From contig NZ_AUGS01000002.1 in assembly GCF_000422785.1 (NCBI RefSeq), positions 248,001 to 312,000 of the forward strand: a DNA stretch of 64,000 bases, in the 5' to 3' direction. Below the pieces are notes generated by a model. The model saw only the letters and a list, made by a program, of their open reading frames with translations, searched no databases and was not told the DNA's origin. The stretch's first letter is position 1; each line of letters starts with the position of its first letter. This DNA is from Pseudovibrio exalbescens DSM 16456 (GTDB lineage: Bacteria > Pseudomonadota > Alphaproteobacteria > Rhizobiales > Stappiaceae). A program made the translations under genes and the position numbers. Shown in pieces: positions 8,947 to 18,501 of this stretch.

Positions 8947-8972
8947 AGGCCGGTTTTGACCGGCCTTTTTTA
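8947..8972 (+). terminator. Terminator after the cytochrome c gene
   Basis: AGGCCGGT (8947-8954) pairs with ACCGGCCT (8959-8966) around TTTG, followed by six T. It lies about 30 nt after the stop codon. Confidence 0.9.
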
Positions 8973-9036
8973 TTGGCTAGTCGTCATGAAATGGATGATT
9001 AATGCTTGGGTTGTACCCTTAAATTTCGTTCATGTG

Positions 9037-9058
9037 CGTGAAATGCATTGTTTCATGC
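9037..9058. promoter_or_regulatory. Inverted repeat upstream of the peptide importer operon
   Basis: GCGTGAAA and TTTCATGC form an imperfect inverted repeat (one G/T mismatch) with a 6-bp centre, about 95 bp before the first gene of the importer operon. It may be an operator; this is only a symmetry observation. Confidence 0.2.
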
Positions 9059-9153
9059 AGGCGGGAACGCATACACTACGTTGATAAACATAAGCGTGGC
9101 CACAGAACCGCGTTAGAAGCAGTCTTCTGGTGGAACAAAATGGAGGGTAATCA

Positions 9154-11013
9154 GTGCGCAGCTTTTTTGCGAGTGTTGTTCTTTGTCTTACCTGCGCGCT
9201 CACAGCTTTACCGGCAAGTGCTGCCGAAAACGAGGAGCTACCTTGGCGTCATGGCGCTGCTCTTATCGGTGCACTTAAATACCCGGAAGGCTTTAAGCAT
9301 TTCGATTACGTCAATCCAGAGGCTCCAAAGGGCGGAACGGCGCGCCTTGCTGGCACGGGAACCTTCGATACGCTGAATGTCGTCGCCCAAAAAGGCACCC
9401 TGCCTTTGGGAATTGGTTATATCTACGATCAATTGATGGCAGATTCACTGGATGAGTCCTCCGCGCAATATGGGCTGATTGCCGAAGCTCTGCAGTATCC
9501 CGATGACTATTCCTGGGTGAAGTATCGGCTCAATCCTGCAGCACGTTGGCACGACGGAACGCCGATTACCGCCGAAGACGTTGTTTGGTCCTTTGAGCAA
9601 TGGACCACGCATAGCCCGCAACGCAAATACTATTATCGCAATGTCGTATCCGCAGAAGCGACTGGCGAGCGTGAGGTCAAGTTTACCTTTGATCAGTCTG
9701 GCAATCGGGAGTTGCCGAAAATCCTGGGGCAGCTTTTTGTCATGCCCAAGCACTGGTGGACGGGAACGAACGCTGACGGCAAACCGCGCGATATTTCTGC
9801 TGGTACCCTTGAGCCGCCACTGGGTTCGGGGCCCTACCGCATTGGAACAGTCGTGCCGGGGCGCTCTATCTCTTATGAACGCGTAGACGATTATTGGGCC
9901 AAAGACCTGAACGTGAACCTGGGCAAATACAATTTCGATGAAATTCGTTACGAGTTTTATCGTGACGAGACGGTTGAGGTTGAGGCGTTCAAAGCTGATC
10001 AGTTCGACTGGCGAATTGAGCCGACAGCAAAAAACTGGATGACAGCGTACGATGTGCCCCCAGTCCAGCGGGGCGACATCGTCAAGGAAGAGTTTGACCA
10101 ACCTTCTCGCGGGCGCGGACTGATGCTTGGTTTCATAGCCAACACACGGCGGGATAAGTTGTCCGATCCGCGTGTACGCCGGGCTTTGAATTACGCATTT
10201 AATTTCGAAGAAACAAACCGAACCATTTTCTTTGATCTGTATGACCGAATTGACAGCTACTTCTTTGGAACCGAACTGGCGTCCTCGGGCCTGCCTGAGG
10301 GGCGGGAACTTGAGATCCTGAATGAGGTGCGTGATCAGGTCCCACCGGAGGTGTTTGCAGAACCGTTCACCAATCCGGTTGCAGAAGATCCACGGCAGGA
10401 GCGGAATAATCTGCGCAAGGCGTTGGAGCTGTTCAAACAAGCTGGGTACGTCCAAAAGGGGCGGCAGCTGGTGAACGCGGAAACGGGAGAACCGTTTACC
10501 CTCGAGTTTTTGTTGAATGGATCGCGATTTGAACGCATTGGGCTGCGCTATCAAGATACCTTGAAAAAGATAGGTATTGAGCTGACGTTGCGCCCGGTCG
10601 ACTCGTCCCAATACGTCAACCGGGTGAGATCCCGAGACTTCGACCTGATTTATACTGGATGGGCTCAATCCCTCTCCCCAGGCAATGAGCAACGGACTTT
10701 CTGGGGTTCAAGCGCGGCGGATGTAGAAGCTTCGCAAAATTACGCCGGTGTGAAGGATCCTGCGATCGACCACCTGATTGATCGGATCATTCTTGCGACC
10801 GATCGTGATGAGCTGATTGCAGCAACGCGCGCGCTTGATCGCGTGCTGCTCTGGCACCATTTCGTTGTTCCGGGTTGGACATCTCTGGATACGCGCGTCG
10901 CACACTGGAACCGGTTTTCCCACCCAGAACAACTGCCGGAATACGCGATCGGATTCCCGGAGGTGTGGTGGTATGACGAAGCAAAGGCCGCCAAGGTAGG
11001 AGCGCCGAACTGA
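9154..11013 (+). CDS. yejA: Peptide/microcin C-type ABC importer, binding protein 1 (YejA-like, Sec-exported)
   Basis: A 619-residue periplasmic solute-binding protein of the oligopeptide (SBP family 5) type. A classical Sec signal peptide of about 24 residues ends in ALPASAA. The mature part begins with HGAALIGALKYPEGFKHFDYVNPEAPKGG, the usual opening of YejA proteins, and continues with the family blocks HDGTPITAEDVVWSFE and the C-terminal lobe. Start is GTG with a GGAGGG ribosome binding site 6 nt upstream. It is the first gene of a five-gene operon and its stop codon overlaps the start of a second binding protein (TGATG). Related YejABEF systems take up oligopeptides and affect resistance to antimicrobial peptides; the substrate here is not known. 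Confidence 0.92.
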   Translation: MRSFFASVVLCLTCALTALPASAAENEELPWRHGAALIGALKYPEGFKHFDYVNPEAPKGGTARLAGTGTFDTLNVVAQKGTLPLGIGYIYDQLMADSLDESSAQYGLIAEALQYPDDYSWVKYRLNPAARWHDGTPITAEDVVWSFEQWTTHSPQRKYYYRNVVSAEATGEREVKFTFDQSGNRELPKILGQLFVMPKHWWTGTNADGKPRDISAGTLEPPLGSGPYRIGTVVPGRSISYERVDDYWAKDLNVNLGKYNFDEIRYEFYRDETVEVEAFKADQFDWRIEPTAKNWMTAYDVPPVQRGDIVKEEFDQPSRGRGLMLGFIANTRRDKLSDPRVRRALNYAFNFEETNRTIFFDLYDRIDSYFFGTELASSGLPEGRELEILNEVRDQVPPEVFAEPFTNPVAEDPRQERNNLRKALELFKQAGYVQKGRQLVNAETGEPFTLEFLLNGSRFERIGLRYQDTLKKIGIELTLRPVDSSQYVNRVRSRDFDLIYTGWAQSLSPGNEQRTFWGSSAADVEASQNYAGVKDPAIDHLIDRIILATDRDELIAATRALDRVLLWHHFVVPGWTSLDTRVAHWNRFSHPEQLPEYAIGFPEVWWYDEAKAAKVGAPN

Positions 11014-12890
11014 TGATTGAACGCATATTGGTGGACCGACGTCAGCTTCTAAAATATGGCGGTGCCGTTCTGGCAACCGGGATGTTGCCGAAAGGCGTAC
11101 TGGCCAAGCGGGGGCCGCAGACCAATCATGGCCTCTCCTATTTCGGTGAGTTGAAGTATCCAGATGGGTTTGAGGCGTTTGATTATGTCAACAAGGATGC
11201 GCCCAAGGGGGGACGCATTGTCACGACACCGTCCAGTTGGGTCTACAATCAGAATCCGCAAACCTTCAACACCTTCAATAGCTTTATTCTGAAGGGAGAT
11301 GCTCCGCCGCGCATGGAGTTGTGTTTCGACAGTCTGATGACATCAGCCCTCGATGAACCTGACTCCATGTATGGCTTAGTGGCGCGGAGCGTCGATATAT
11401 CGGCAGACGGCAACACCATTGTCTTCAATTTGCGGCCCGAAGCGCGTTTTCATGATGGGTCACGGCTGAAAGCAGCGGATGTTGCTTTCTCGCTCAATAC
11501 GTTGAAGACGCAAGGCCATCCGCAGATGCTGCAGGTCTTGTCGGAAATGGACGAGGCCGTTGCGCTCTCGGAGGATCGAGTGGAGGTGCGCTTTTCGGGG
11601 CGTCAAAGCCGTCAGTTGCCGTTGCTCGTGGCGGGTATGCCGATTTTCTCCAAGACGTACTATACGACGTATCGGTTTGACCAAACCACACTGACGCCGC
11701 CCTTGTCATCCGGGCCATATAAGGTGGGCCGGCACGAAATCGGCCGCTTTGTCGAGTATGTAGCGGTTGAGGACTATTGGGCGAAAGACCTGCCGGTCAT
11801 GCGCGGCCACAACAACTTCCATGTGGTTCGGGTGGACTTTTTCCGGGAACGCCAGGCGGCCTTCGAGGCCTTCAAGAAGGGCACTGTTACCTACCGTGAG
11901 GAATTTGTTTCTCGAACGTGGGCGACGGAGTACAACTTCCCGGCGCTGTTGGAAGGCCGAGTTTCGAAGCGTGTGTTCCCGGATGGCCGCCCCTCTGGTG
12001 CCCAAGGCTGGTTCTTCAACACGCGTAGGGAAAAGTTCAAGGATCCGCGCATTCGCGAGGCCATTGGCATGGCCTTTGATTTTGAATGGACTAACTCTGC
12101 GCTGTTTTTCGATCTCTACACTCGTACCGAATCCTTTTTTGAAAACTCCCCCATGAAGGCCGAAGGCGTGCCAACGGAGGCGGAGTTGGCGCTTTTGGAG
12201 CCCTATCGGGATCAACTCCCATCGCAAGTGTTTGGTCAAGCGGTAAAAGCGCCAGTTTCGAATGGTACCGGTCAGGATCGTGGTCTTCTGCGCCGTGCTC
12301 AGCGACTTCTGTTGTCAGCTGGCTGTGAGCAGCGGGATCAAGTCATGTATGGCCCGGATGGGAAACCGTTCACCTTTGAATTTCTCTCCAACTCACAGTC
12401 TTTCGAGCGTGTTGTTCTGCCATTTATCAAGAATCTGCGTTTGATGGGAGTTCAAGCGACATTCCGAGTTGTCGATCCCGCGCAGTATCAGTCTCGGCTG
12501 AACGACTTTGATTTTGACATCTGTGGACGGCGCTACGCCTTCGTAACACCGACGTTGGGCGACGGAATTCGACAGATCTGGGGATCAAAGGCGGCTTCAA
12601 TTCCCGGCACCTATAATTTAGCCGGAATTCAAGACCCTGTTGTCGATGCGCTGATCGAGAAAATCCTTCAGGCGCAAACACGTGAGGACATGAATACCGC
12701 CGCACGGGCGCTGGATCGGGTCTTGAGGGCAGGTCACTACTGGGTGCCCCAGTGGTACAAGCCGACCCACAACGTTGCTCTTTGGGATATGTTCGGTATC
12801 CCCGAGACCAAGCCGACCTATGGCTTGCCGGTTGAGACAACCTGGTGGGTCGATCTGGAAAAGGCCGTCCGTATCGGCAAGGTGGACTAA
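11013..12890 (+). CDS. yejA: Peptide ABC importer, binding protein 2 (YejA-like, Tat signal)
   Basis: A 625-residue paralogue of the preceding protein, sharing HGLSYFGELKYPDGFEAFDYVNKDAPKGG after the signal and the same block order. Its N-terminus differs: DRRQLLKYGGAVLATGM at residues 8-24 has the twin arginines (Arg9, Arg10) and hydrophobic stretch of a Tat signal rather than a Sec signal, so it may be exported folded. It overlaps the previous stop codon by one base and is followed after 15 bp by yejB. Two binding proteins probably give the one permease a broader peptide range. The Tat call rests on the motif alone. Confidence 0.9.
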   Translation: MIERILVDRRQLLKYGGAVLATGMLPKGVLAKRGPQTNHGLSYFGELKYPDGFEAFDYVNKDAPKGGRIVTTPSSWVYNQNPQTFNTFNSFILKGDAPPRMELCFDSLMTSALDEPDSMYGLVARSVDISADGNTIVFNLRPEARFHDGSRLKAADVAFSLNTLKTQGHPQMLQVLSEMDEAVALSEDRVEVRFSGRQSRQLPLLVAGMPIFSKTYYTTYRFDQTTLTPPLSSGPYKVGRHEIGRFVEYVAVEDYWAKDLPVMRGHNNFHVVRVDFFRERQAAFEAFKKGTVTYREEFVSRTWATEYNFPALLEGRVSKRVFPDGRPSGAQGWFFNTRREKFKDPRIREAIGMAFDFEWTNSALFFDLYTRTESFFENSPMKAEGVPTEAELALLEPYRDQLPSQVFGQAVKAPVSNGTGQDRGLLRRAQRLLLSAGCEQRDQVMYGPDGKPFTFEFLSNSQSFERVVLPFIKNLRLMGVQATFRVVDPAQYQSRLNDFDFDICGRRYAFVTPTLGDGIRQIWGSKAASIPGTYNLAGIQDPVVDALIEKILQAQTREDMNTAARALDRVLRAGHYWVPQWYKPTHNVALWDMFGIPETKPTYGLPVETTWWVDLEKAVRIGKVD

Positions 12891-12905
12891 GGAAAAGACT
12901 GGCAT

Positions 12906-14009
12906 ATGGGCGCTTACATTCTGCGTCGATTGCTTTTGATGATACCGACCCTGATCGGCATCATGGCAATCAACTTTATCATCATTCAGTTTGCGCCGGG
13001 TGGCCCGGTGGAACAGGTGATTGCCCAATTGCAGGGGAATGACGTCTCTGCTACGGCACGCATCTCCGGAGGCGGCGGAGACATGGCTGGCGCTGGCGAA
13101 GCGGTTGGCGGTGAGGGGATCAACTCAAAGTATCGCGGCGCACAAGGGCTGGATCCGGAGTTCATCAAGGAGCTGGAAGCCCAGTTCGGATTTGACAAGC
13201 CTCCCCTTCAACGCTTTGGCCTGATGCTTTGGGACTACATGCGCTTTGATTTCGGCGAGAGCTACTTTCGTGACATTGCGGTGGTTGATCTCATCGTGGA
13301 GAAACTGCCTGTCTCGATTTCACTGGGCCTTTGGATGACGCTGCTGTCCTACAGCATTTCCATTCCGCTGGGCATTCGCAAGGCAGTCAAGGATGGTAGT
13401 TCCTTCGATGTCTGGACTTCCGGTGTCATCATTGTCGGCTATGCGATCCCGGGTTTCCTGTTTGCCGTTTTGTTGATTGTGCTGTTTGCTGGTGGGTCAT
13501 TTTTCGATTGGTTTCCACTACGCGGCCTCACTTCTGAAGGCTGGGCAGATATGTCGTGGCCGGAAAAGATCATCGATTACTTCTGGCATCTGATCTTGCC
13601 GCTTACTGCCATGGCTCTTTCAGCTTTTGCCACCACAACGCTTTTAACGAAAAACTCTTTCCTAGATGAGATCCGCAAACAGTACGTGCAAACAGCCCGC
13701 GCCAAGGGGCTGACAGAACGCAAGGTGCTGTATGGGCATGTGTTCCGCAACGCTATGCTCATCGTTGTTGCGGGGTTCCCTGGCGCGTTCATTTCGGCGT
13801 TTTTTGCCGGCTCGCTGTTGATCGAAACCATCTTCTCACTGGATGGGCTTGGGCTATTGGGCTTTGAATCGATCATCAACCGTGACTATGCGGTGGTCTT
13901 TGCCACACTTTATATCTTCTCGCTGCTGGGTCTGGTCGTGAACCTTATATCGGATCTGACCTACACCTGGATTGACCCGCGCATTGATTTTGAAAGCCGG
14001 GAGGTCTGA
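12906..14009 (+). CDS. yejB: Peptide ABC importer, permease YejB
   Basis: A 367-residue inner-membrane permease, close to E. coli YejB in length. An N-terminal membrane segment ([19 protein letters not shown]) is followed by a large periplasmic loop with an unusual Gly/Ala-rich stretch near residues 57-75, then five more membrane segments. The cytoplasmic coupling (EAA) loop is [18 protein letters not shown] with the conserved Gly, near residues 255-272. It pairs with YejE to form the channel, and lies 15 bp after the second binding protein and 8 bp before yejE. Confidence 0.95.
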   Translation: MGAYILRRLLLMIPTLIGIMAINFIIIQFAPGGPVEQVIAQLQGNDVSATARISGGGGDMAGAGEAVGGEGINSKYRGAQGLDPEFIKELEAQFGFDKPPLQRFGLMLWDYMRFDFGESYFRDIAVVDLIVEKLPVSISLGLWMTLLSYSISIPLGIRKAVKDGSSFDVWTSGVIIVGYAIPGFLFAVLLIVLFAGGSFFDWFPLRGLTSEGWADMSWPEKIIDYFWHLILPLTAMALSAFATTTLLTKNSFLDEIRKQYVQTARAKGLTERKVLYGHVFRNAMLIVVAGFPGAFISAFFAGSLLIETIFSLDGLGLLGFESIINRDYAVVFATLYIFSLLGLVVNLISDLTYTWIDPRIDFESREV

Positions 14010-14017
14010 CAGCGGAT

Positions 14018-15199
14018 ATGGATACAGAACTGCAGAACAGACTGGAAAAACAGGGGTACGAGACCATCGCTCCTCTGGCCGAAGAAACGATGCCACCACC
14101 GCGGAAAGGCTTGTCGCCGATCAACAAACGTCGGTTGGAAAACTTCAAGGCGAACAAGCGGGGCTACTGGTCCTTCTGGATCTTCATGGTGCTGTTTGTG
14201 TTGGCGTTGTTCGCCGAATTTCTGGCAAACGACAAGCCCATTCTCGTTTCCTATAAAGGGGAGCTTCTTGCGCCAATTTTCGTTGACTATCCGGAAGAAA
14301 AATTCGGCGGTTTTCTAGCGGTAACTGACTATCGGGATCCCTTCATTCAGGATGAAATCAACGCAAATGGCTGGATGATCTGGCCGCCAATCCGGTATTC
14401 CTATCGCACGGTCAATAACGAGATACCGGTGCCTGCACCTGCGCCGCCCTCTTGGATGATGGATAAGCAGGAGCGCTGTTCGCGCTATCCAATGGGTGTG
14501 GACGATCCAAATTGTGTTTCAGGGAACTTCAACTGGCTAGGCACGGACGACCAGGGCCGAGATGTCGTGGCACGGTTAATTTACGGCTTCAGAATATCCG
14601 TATTGTTTGGTCTTGCGCTCACTCTTGCTTCTTCGGTCATCGGTGTGGCAGCAGGTGCGGTTCAAGGCTACTACGGCGGTTGGATTGACCTTGGTTTTCA
14701 ACGCTTTATCGAAATCTGGACCGCAATTCCCACGCTCTATCTGATCTTGATTGTCTCCTCTGTGCTAGCACCGGGTTTCTGGGTTCTCTTTACCATATTA
14801 CTGGCGTTCTCATGGGTGGCGCTTGTCGGCGTGGTACGAGCAGAGTTCCTGCGTGGCCGGAACTTCGAATACATATCTGCTGCCCGCGCGCTGGGCGTTT
14901 CCAATCCTGTCATCATGTGGCGTCACCTTTTGCCCAATGCCATGGTGGCGACCCTGACCTTCATGCCATTTATCTTGAACGGCTCCATTTCAACCTTGAC
15001 CGCCCTCGACTTCCTTGGTTTCGGCTTGCCGCCGGGGTCCGCTTCGCTCGGTGAAATGCTGGCCCAAGGCAAGAACAATCTACAAGCGCCCTGGCTTGGC
15101 ATTACCGGTTTCCTCGTGTTGTCGATCATGCTGTCATTGCTTATTTTTATCGGAGAAGCCGTGCGCGATGCCTTCGATCCACGTAAGAGCTATCAATAG
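14018..15199 (+). CDS. yejE: Peptide ABC importer, permease YejE
   Basis: A 393-residue inner-membrane permease, longer than typical dipeptide permeases because of an N-terminal cytoplasmic tail and a large first periplasmic loop (about residues 75-170) that carries the DDPNCVSGNFNWLGTDDQGRD motif seen in DppC/YejE proteins. The EAA loop is EYISAARALGVSNPVIMWRH near residues 285-304. It forms the transmembrane channel with YejB and is followed by the ATPase gene after 12 bp. Confidence 0.95.
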   Translation: MDTELQNRLEKQGYETIAPLAEETMPPPRKGLSPINKRRLENFKANKRGYWSFWIFMVLFVLALFAEFLANDKPILVSYKGELLAPIFVDYPEEKFGGFLAVTDYRDPFIQDEINANGWMIWPPIRYSYRTVNNEIPVPAPAPPSWMMDKQERCSRYPMGVDDPNCVSGNFNWLGTDDQGRDVVARLIYGFRISVLFGLALTLASSVIGVAAGAVQGYYGGWIDLGFQRFIEIWTAIPTLYLILIVSSVLAPGFWVLFTILLAFSWVALVGVVRAEFLRGRNFEYISAARALGVSNPVIMWRHLLPNAMVATLTFMPFILNGSISTLTALDFLGFGLPPGSASLGEMLAQGKNNLQAPWLGITGFLVLSIMLSLLIFIGEAVRDAFDPRKSYQ

Positions 15200-15211
15200 G
15201 GGAGCGGCGCC

Positions 15212-16852
15212 ATGACCAAAACAAACCAATCCCCTTTGCTGGATGTCCGCAATCTCTCCGTCGCGTTCGCGCAGGGTGACGCGGACACGACCGCCGTGGA
15301 TCGCATTTCATTTTCTATCGGAAAAGGCGAAACACTCGCCCTTGTTGGTGAAAGCGGTTCTGGAAAATCTGTCTCTGCCTTGTCCGTCTTGCGATTGCTT
15401 CCGTATCCGGCCGCGAGCCATCCAACGGGTGAAATCCTGTTTGAGGGCAAGGATTTGCTTACCGCCAAGGATGATGACGTTCGCAAGGTCCGCGGCAATC
15501 GCATCTCCATGATTTTTCAGGAGCCGATGACGTCTCTGAACCCTCTGCACACCGTCGAGAAGCAGGTGTCGGAGATACTCAAGATCCACCGTGGACTGAG
15601 CGACACCGCGGCTCGCGAGCGCGTACTGGAGCTGCTGAGCCAGGTCGGTATTCCAAACCCGGAAACGCGGCTACAAAGCTACCCGCACCAGCTGTCCGGC
15701 GGGCAGCGCCAGCGTGTCATGATCGCGATGGCGCTTGCAAATGAGCCGGACCTTTTGATTGCGGATGAGCCGACCACCGCGCTGGATGTTACGGTGCAGG
15801 CGCAAATCCTGAAACTCTTGAAGGAACTGCAACAGCGCACCGGCATGGCGATGCTGTTCATTACACACGACTTGGGTATTGTTCGGAAAATCTCTGATCG
15901 CGTTTGTGTGATGACACAGGGGAAAATCGTCGAGCACGGTACGGCCACGGAGATTTTTGAGGCGCCGCAACACCCCTATACACGACATCTGTTGGAAGCC
16001 GAACCAAAGGGCCAGCCGCCAAGAACAGATGCAACAAAGCCCATTATCATTGAGACCGAGAACCTGAAGGTCTGGTTCCCAATCAAACGCGGTTTCTTGC
16101 GCCGCACGGTGGATCATGTAAAGGCTGTCAATGGCATTGACGTGACCCTCCGAGAAGGGCAAACGCTCGGAATTGTCGGCGAAAGCGGTTCTGGCAAAAC
16201 AACCTTGGGACTTGCGATACTGCGCATGATTTCGTCGCAAGGCGCTATTCGCTTTCAAGGGGCCAACATCGAACAGGCGTCATGGAAAGACATGCGCCCA
16301 CGTCGCCGTGACATGCAGATCGTGTTTCAGGATCCGTTTGGTGCGCTCTCCCCTCGTATGTCGGTGGCCGACATTGTGGGCGAAGGGCTTAAAGTTCACT
16401 GGCCATCCATTTCACCCGCTGAGCGTGATTATCGTGTAGCCAAGGCTCTGGATGAAGTCGGGCTCGATCCGTCCAGCCGTTTCCGGTATCCCCACGAGTT
16501 CTCTGGTGGACAGCGCCAACGCATATCCATTGCTCGAGCCATGGTACTTGAGCCGAAATTCGTGATGCTGGATGAGCCGACTTCGGCACTGGATATGAGT
16601 GTTCAGGCCCAAGTTGTTGATCTACTGCGCGATTTGCAAAAGGCCCACGATCTGGCGTATCTGTTCATTTCTCACGACTTGAAAGTGGTCCGTGCACTTG
16701 CCAATGACGTGATCGTCATGAAGTCAGGACAGGTTGTGGAATCGGGGTCGGCCGACAAGATCTTTGACCAGCCCGAGACGGAGTACACAAAGGCATTGAT
16801 GGCTGCAGCCTTCCGCATGGAGGCGGTAGAAACCTCCGCCATCTCGCAGTGA
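15212..16852 (+). CDS. yejF: Peptide ABC importer, double ATPase YejF
   Basis: A 546-residue protein with two fused nucleotide-binding domains that power the YejBE channel from the cytoplasm. Domain 1 has Walker A GESGSGKS near residue 46, signature [12 protein letters not shown] and Walker [13 protein letters not shown]. Domain 2 has Walker [10 protein letters not shown] near 326, signature [12 protein letters not shown] and Walker [13 protein letters not shown]. All catalytic motifs are intact in both halves. It is the last gene of the yej operon and starts with a good GGGGAG ribosome binding site; no terminator is apparent before the convergent gene at 16887. Confidence 0.95.
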   Translation: MTKTNQSPLLDVRNLSVAFAQGDADTTAVDRISFSIGKGETLALVGESGSGKSVSALSVLRLLPYPAASHPTGEILFEGKDLLTAKDDDVRKVRGNRISMIFQEPMTSLNPLHTVEKQVSEILKIHRGLSDTAARERVLELLSQVGIPNPETRLQSYPHQLSGGQRQRVMIAMALANEPDLLIADEPTTALDVTVQAQILKLLKELQQRTGMAMLFITHDLGIVRKISDRVCVMTQGKIVEHGTATEIFEAPQHPYTRHLLEAEPKGQPPRTDATKPIIIETENLKVWFPIKRGFLRRTVDHVKAVNGIDVTLREGQTLGIVGESGSGKTTLGLAILRMISSQGAIRFQGANIEQASWKDMRPRRRDMQIVFQDPFGALSPRMSVADIVGEGLKVHWPSISPAERDYRVAKALDEVGLDPSSRFRYPHEFSGGQRQRISIARAMVLEPKFVMLDEPTSALDMSVQAQVVDLLRDLQKAHDLAYLFISHDLKVVRALANDVIVMKSGQVVESGSADKIFDQPETEYTKALMAAAFRMEAVETSAISQ

Positions 16853-16886
16853 CCAATGTTGGCACACTTGAGTGAAGGGCTTGGGG

Positions 16887-17348
16887 TCAGACCCAGCGAC
16901 GTACACGACGTGCATAGTCGTCGTAGTCACTGCCAAACTTTGCTTTCAGCGCGCGTTCTTCCGGGGTGATTTGAAATTGGTTCATATAGGCCACAAACAC
17001 GATGAGGCCGGTGAATGAAGCCATGCTGGATAGAAAGATTGCCCAGCCCAACAGCATGAGAAGCAACCCCATGTACATGGGGTTGCGGGTATACTGGTAA
17101 ACACCAGAGGTCACCAGCTGTCGTGCGTCTTCCGGATGGTGTGGATGAAAGGTTGTTTGGGCCCGGCGAAACTCCAACAGACCGGCGATGCCCAAGGCAC
17201 TGCCACTCATGACACACAGGATCAGTCCCAATAGCGCGACGGATTGTGGTAGCGGATATCCGGGAATGCTGATCGCCAGCGCCCACATGAGGGCAAAACA
17301 GATACCACCAACAACGACCGGCGGAACTTTAAGTTCTAAAAATTTCAT
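16887..17348 (-). CDS. Isoprenylcysteine carboxyl methyltransferase-family membrane protein
   Basis: A 153-residue membrane protein with about four to five hydrophobic segments. The C-terminal part has SGVYQYTRNPMYMG, the conserved SAM-binding stretch of the ICMT/PEMT-like family, and EERALKAKFGSDYDDYARRVRRW, the usual end. Bacterial members methylate small or lipid acceptors at the membrane, but the substrate is unknown. It sits between the yej operon (convergent) and a secreted hydrolase gene on the same strand, from which a terminator separates it. Confidence 0.85.
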   Translation of the reverse strand: MKFLELKVPPVVVGGICFALMWALAISIPGYPLPQSVALLGLILCVMSGSALGIAGLLEFRRAQTTFHPHHPEDARQLVTSGVYQYTRNPMYMGLLLMLLGWAIFLSSMASFTGLIVFVAYMNQFQITPEERALKAKFGSDYDDYARRVRRWV

Positions 17349-17367
17349 AATGGAGCCATGCCAAAGA

Positions 17368-17400
17368 AAAAGCCTGCCTCCACAATAGAAGCAGGCTTTT
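17368..17400 (-). terminator. Terminator after the secreted hydrolase gene
   Basis: On the minus strand GAAAAGCCTGC and GCAGGCTTTTT form a 10-bp stem (arms at 17391-17400 and 17368-17377) followed by a T run. It lies 26 bp after the hydrolase stop codon and before the methyltransferase gene. Confidence 0.85.
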
Positions 17401-17425
17401 CAAAAATGCAAGGCGTATGAACGCT

Positions 17426-18337
17426 TTAGTCGGTGGCTAGTGCATTGCCAATCCAGGCCGTGATTTCTGGAACAAGTTGCTGATCGATGACCTCAGGCCC
17501 TTCCGGTGCACTCCAAACATGGTCCGTATCAAGAAGAATGAGCTTTTCATCGCCATGATGGTAGTTCATCCAGGCTTCGCCAGCATAGGGCTGTGGGGCA
17601 ACGACCTGATCTCGATCACCCATGACCACAAGCAGCGGTCCTGGGTAGCCGGAAATGGCGGCTACAGGGAAGGTTCGCACCATTTCTTGATAAAATGCAG
17701 CCTTCAACGTGGTTTCAGCGCCCCAAGGGAGTTGCGCCGTGATAGGCGTGTCCGCAGGCTCTTCGAGAGCCGCCTTGACCTTATCAAGACCCAATAGGCC
17801 GCTGTAGGTCATGAGGGGGTGGGTGACCGGTGCCAGCAGAACAACCGCATCTACCAGCTCGTTCTCTTGAACCGCATGGGCAGCGGCGAGCCCCCCTTGG
17901 CTCCATCCCAAAACAACGACACGCGAATCCATGAACTCGTCCTGGGACTTGATCCAGTCGATGGCAGAGGCGGCGTCTGCAATCTGGCTGGAAAATGTAG
18001 TGTCAGCCCAATCACCTGCGCTATCTCCTGAGCCGCGAAAATCGATGCGTAGGCTGTTGAAGCCTCTTTCCGCAAACTGTCGTGCCATGCGTGAAAAAAC
18101 GCCTTCTTCGGTGTCTTTGACATGCAGTTCATCACGCGATCCGGTAAAACCGTGAAGCATCAGGATGATGGGTGCATTCGTAGCGGTTTCGGTTGTTTCA
18201 AGTGTACCGACGATCTCTTGCCCCGCCGATGGAAATCGTACGATGGTTTCGGCTGCACTGCTGGTTGTCAGCGTCATAAGGGTTGCAGCCACGAGCGTCG
18301 CGACGCCCATGGTGGTTTTGGCAAAGAGCGATTGCAT
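17426..18337 (-). CDS. Secreted alpha/beta hydrolase
   Basis: A 303-residue alpha/beta-fold hydrolase with an N-terminal Sec signal peptide (hydrophobic stretch about residues 9-27, cleavage after TTSSAA), so it acts in the periplasm or outside. The fold markers are the oxyanion-hole HGFTGS near residue 62, the nucleophile elbow GWSQGG near 144, the Asp in VMGDRDQV and the His in LDTDHVW near the C-terminus. Such proteins are esterases, lipases or peptidases of the DUF/dienelactone-hydrolase kind; the substrate cannot be assigned. Start has a GGGAG ribosome binding site. It is transcribed alone, with its own terminator. Confidence 0.85.
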   Translation of the reverse strand: MQSLFAKTTMGVATLVAATLMTLTTSSAAETIVRFPSAGQEIVGTLETTETATNAPIILMLHGFTGSRDELHVKDTEEGVFSRMARQFAERGFNSLRIDFRGSGDSAGDWADTTFSSQIADAASAIDWIKSQDEFMDSRVVVLGWSQGGLAAAHAVQENELVDAVVLLAPVTHPLMTYSGLLGLDKVKAALEEPADTPITAQLPWGAETTLKAAFYQEMVRTFPVAAISGYPGPLLVVMGDRDQVVAPQPYAGEAWMNYHHGDEKLILLDTDHVWSAPEGPEVIDQQLVPEITAWIGNALATD

Positions 18338-18501
18338 GAGGAAACTCCCTAAAAAGCAGTTCTTGTGAAAATAGCTTAAGAACTCACGCCATATACTAGC
18401 TACAGCTGAAAGCGGCGCAAGTTGGGGGAGTCAATGATGCCGTAATGTAAGTGGCAGTATGCGCCTCATTTAACGTCAGGGTGCTTCACGCTTTAATAGG
18501 G

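Noticed and set aside
9445-10692. 415-codon antisense frame inside the first binding-protein gene
   Set aside because: The sense strand encodes a clear YejA-like protein; the antisense product has no recognisable domain or start.
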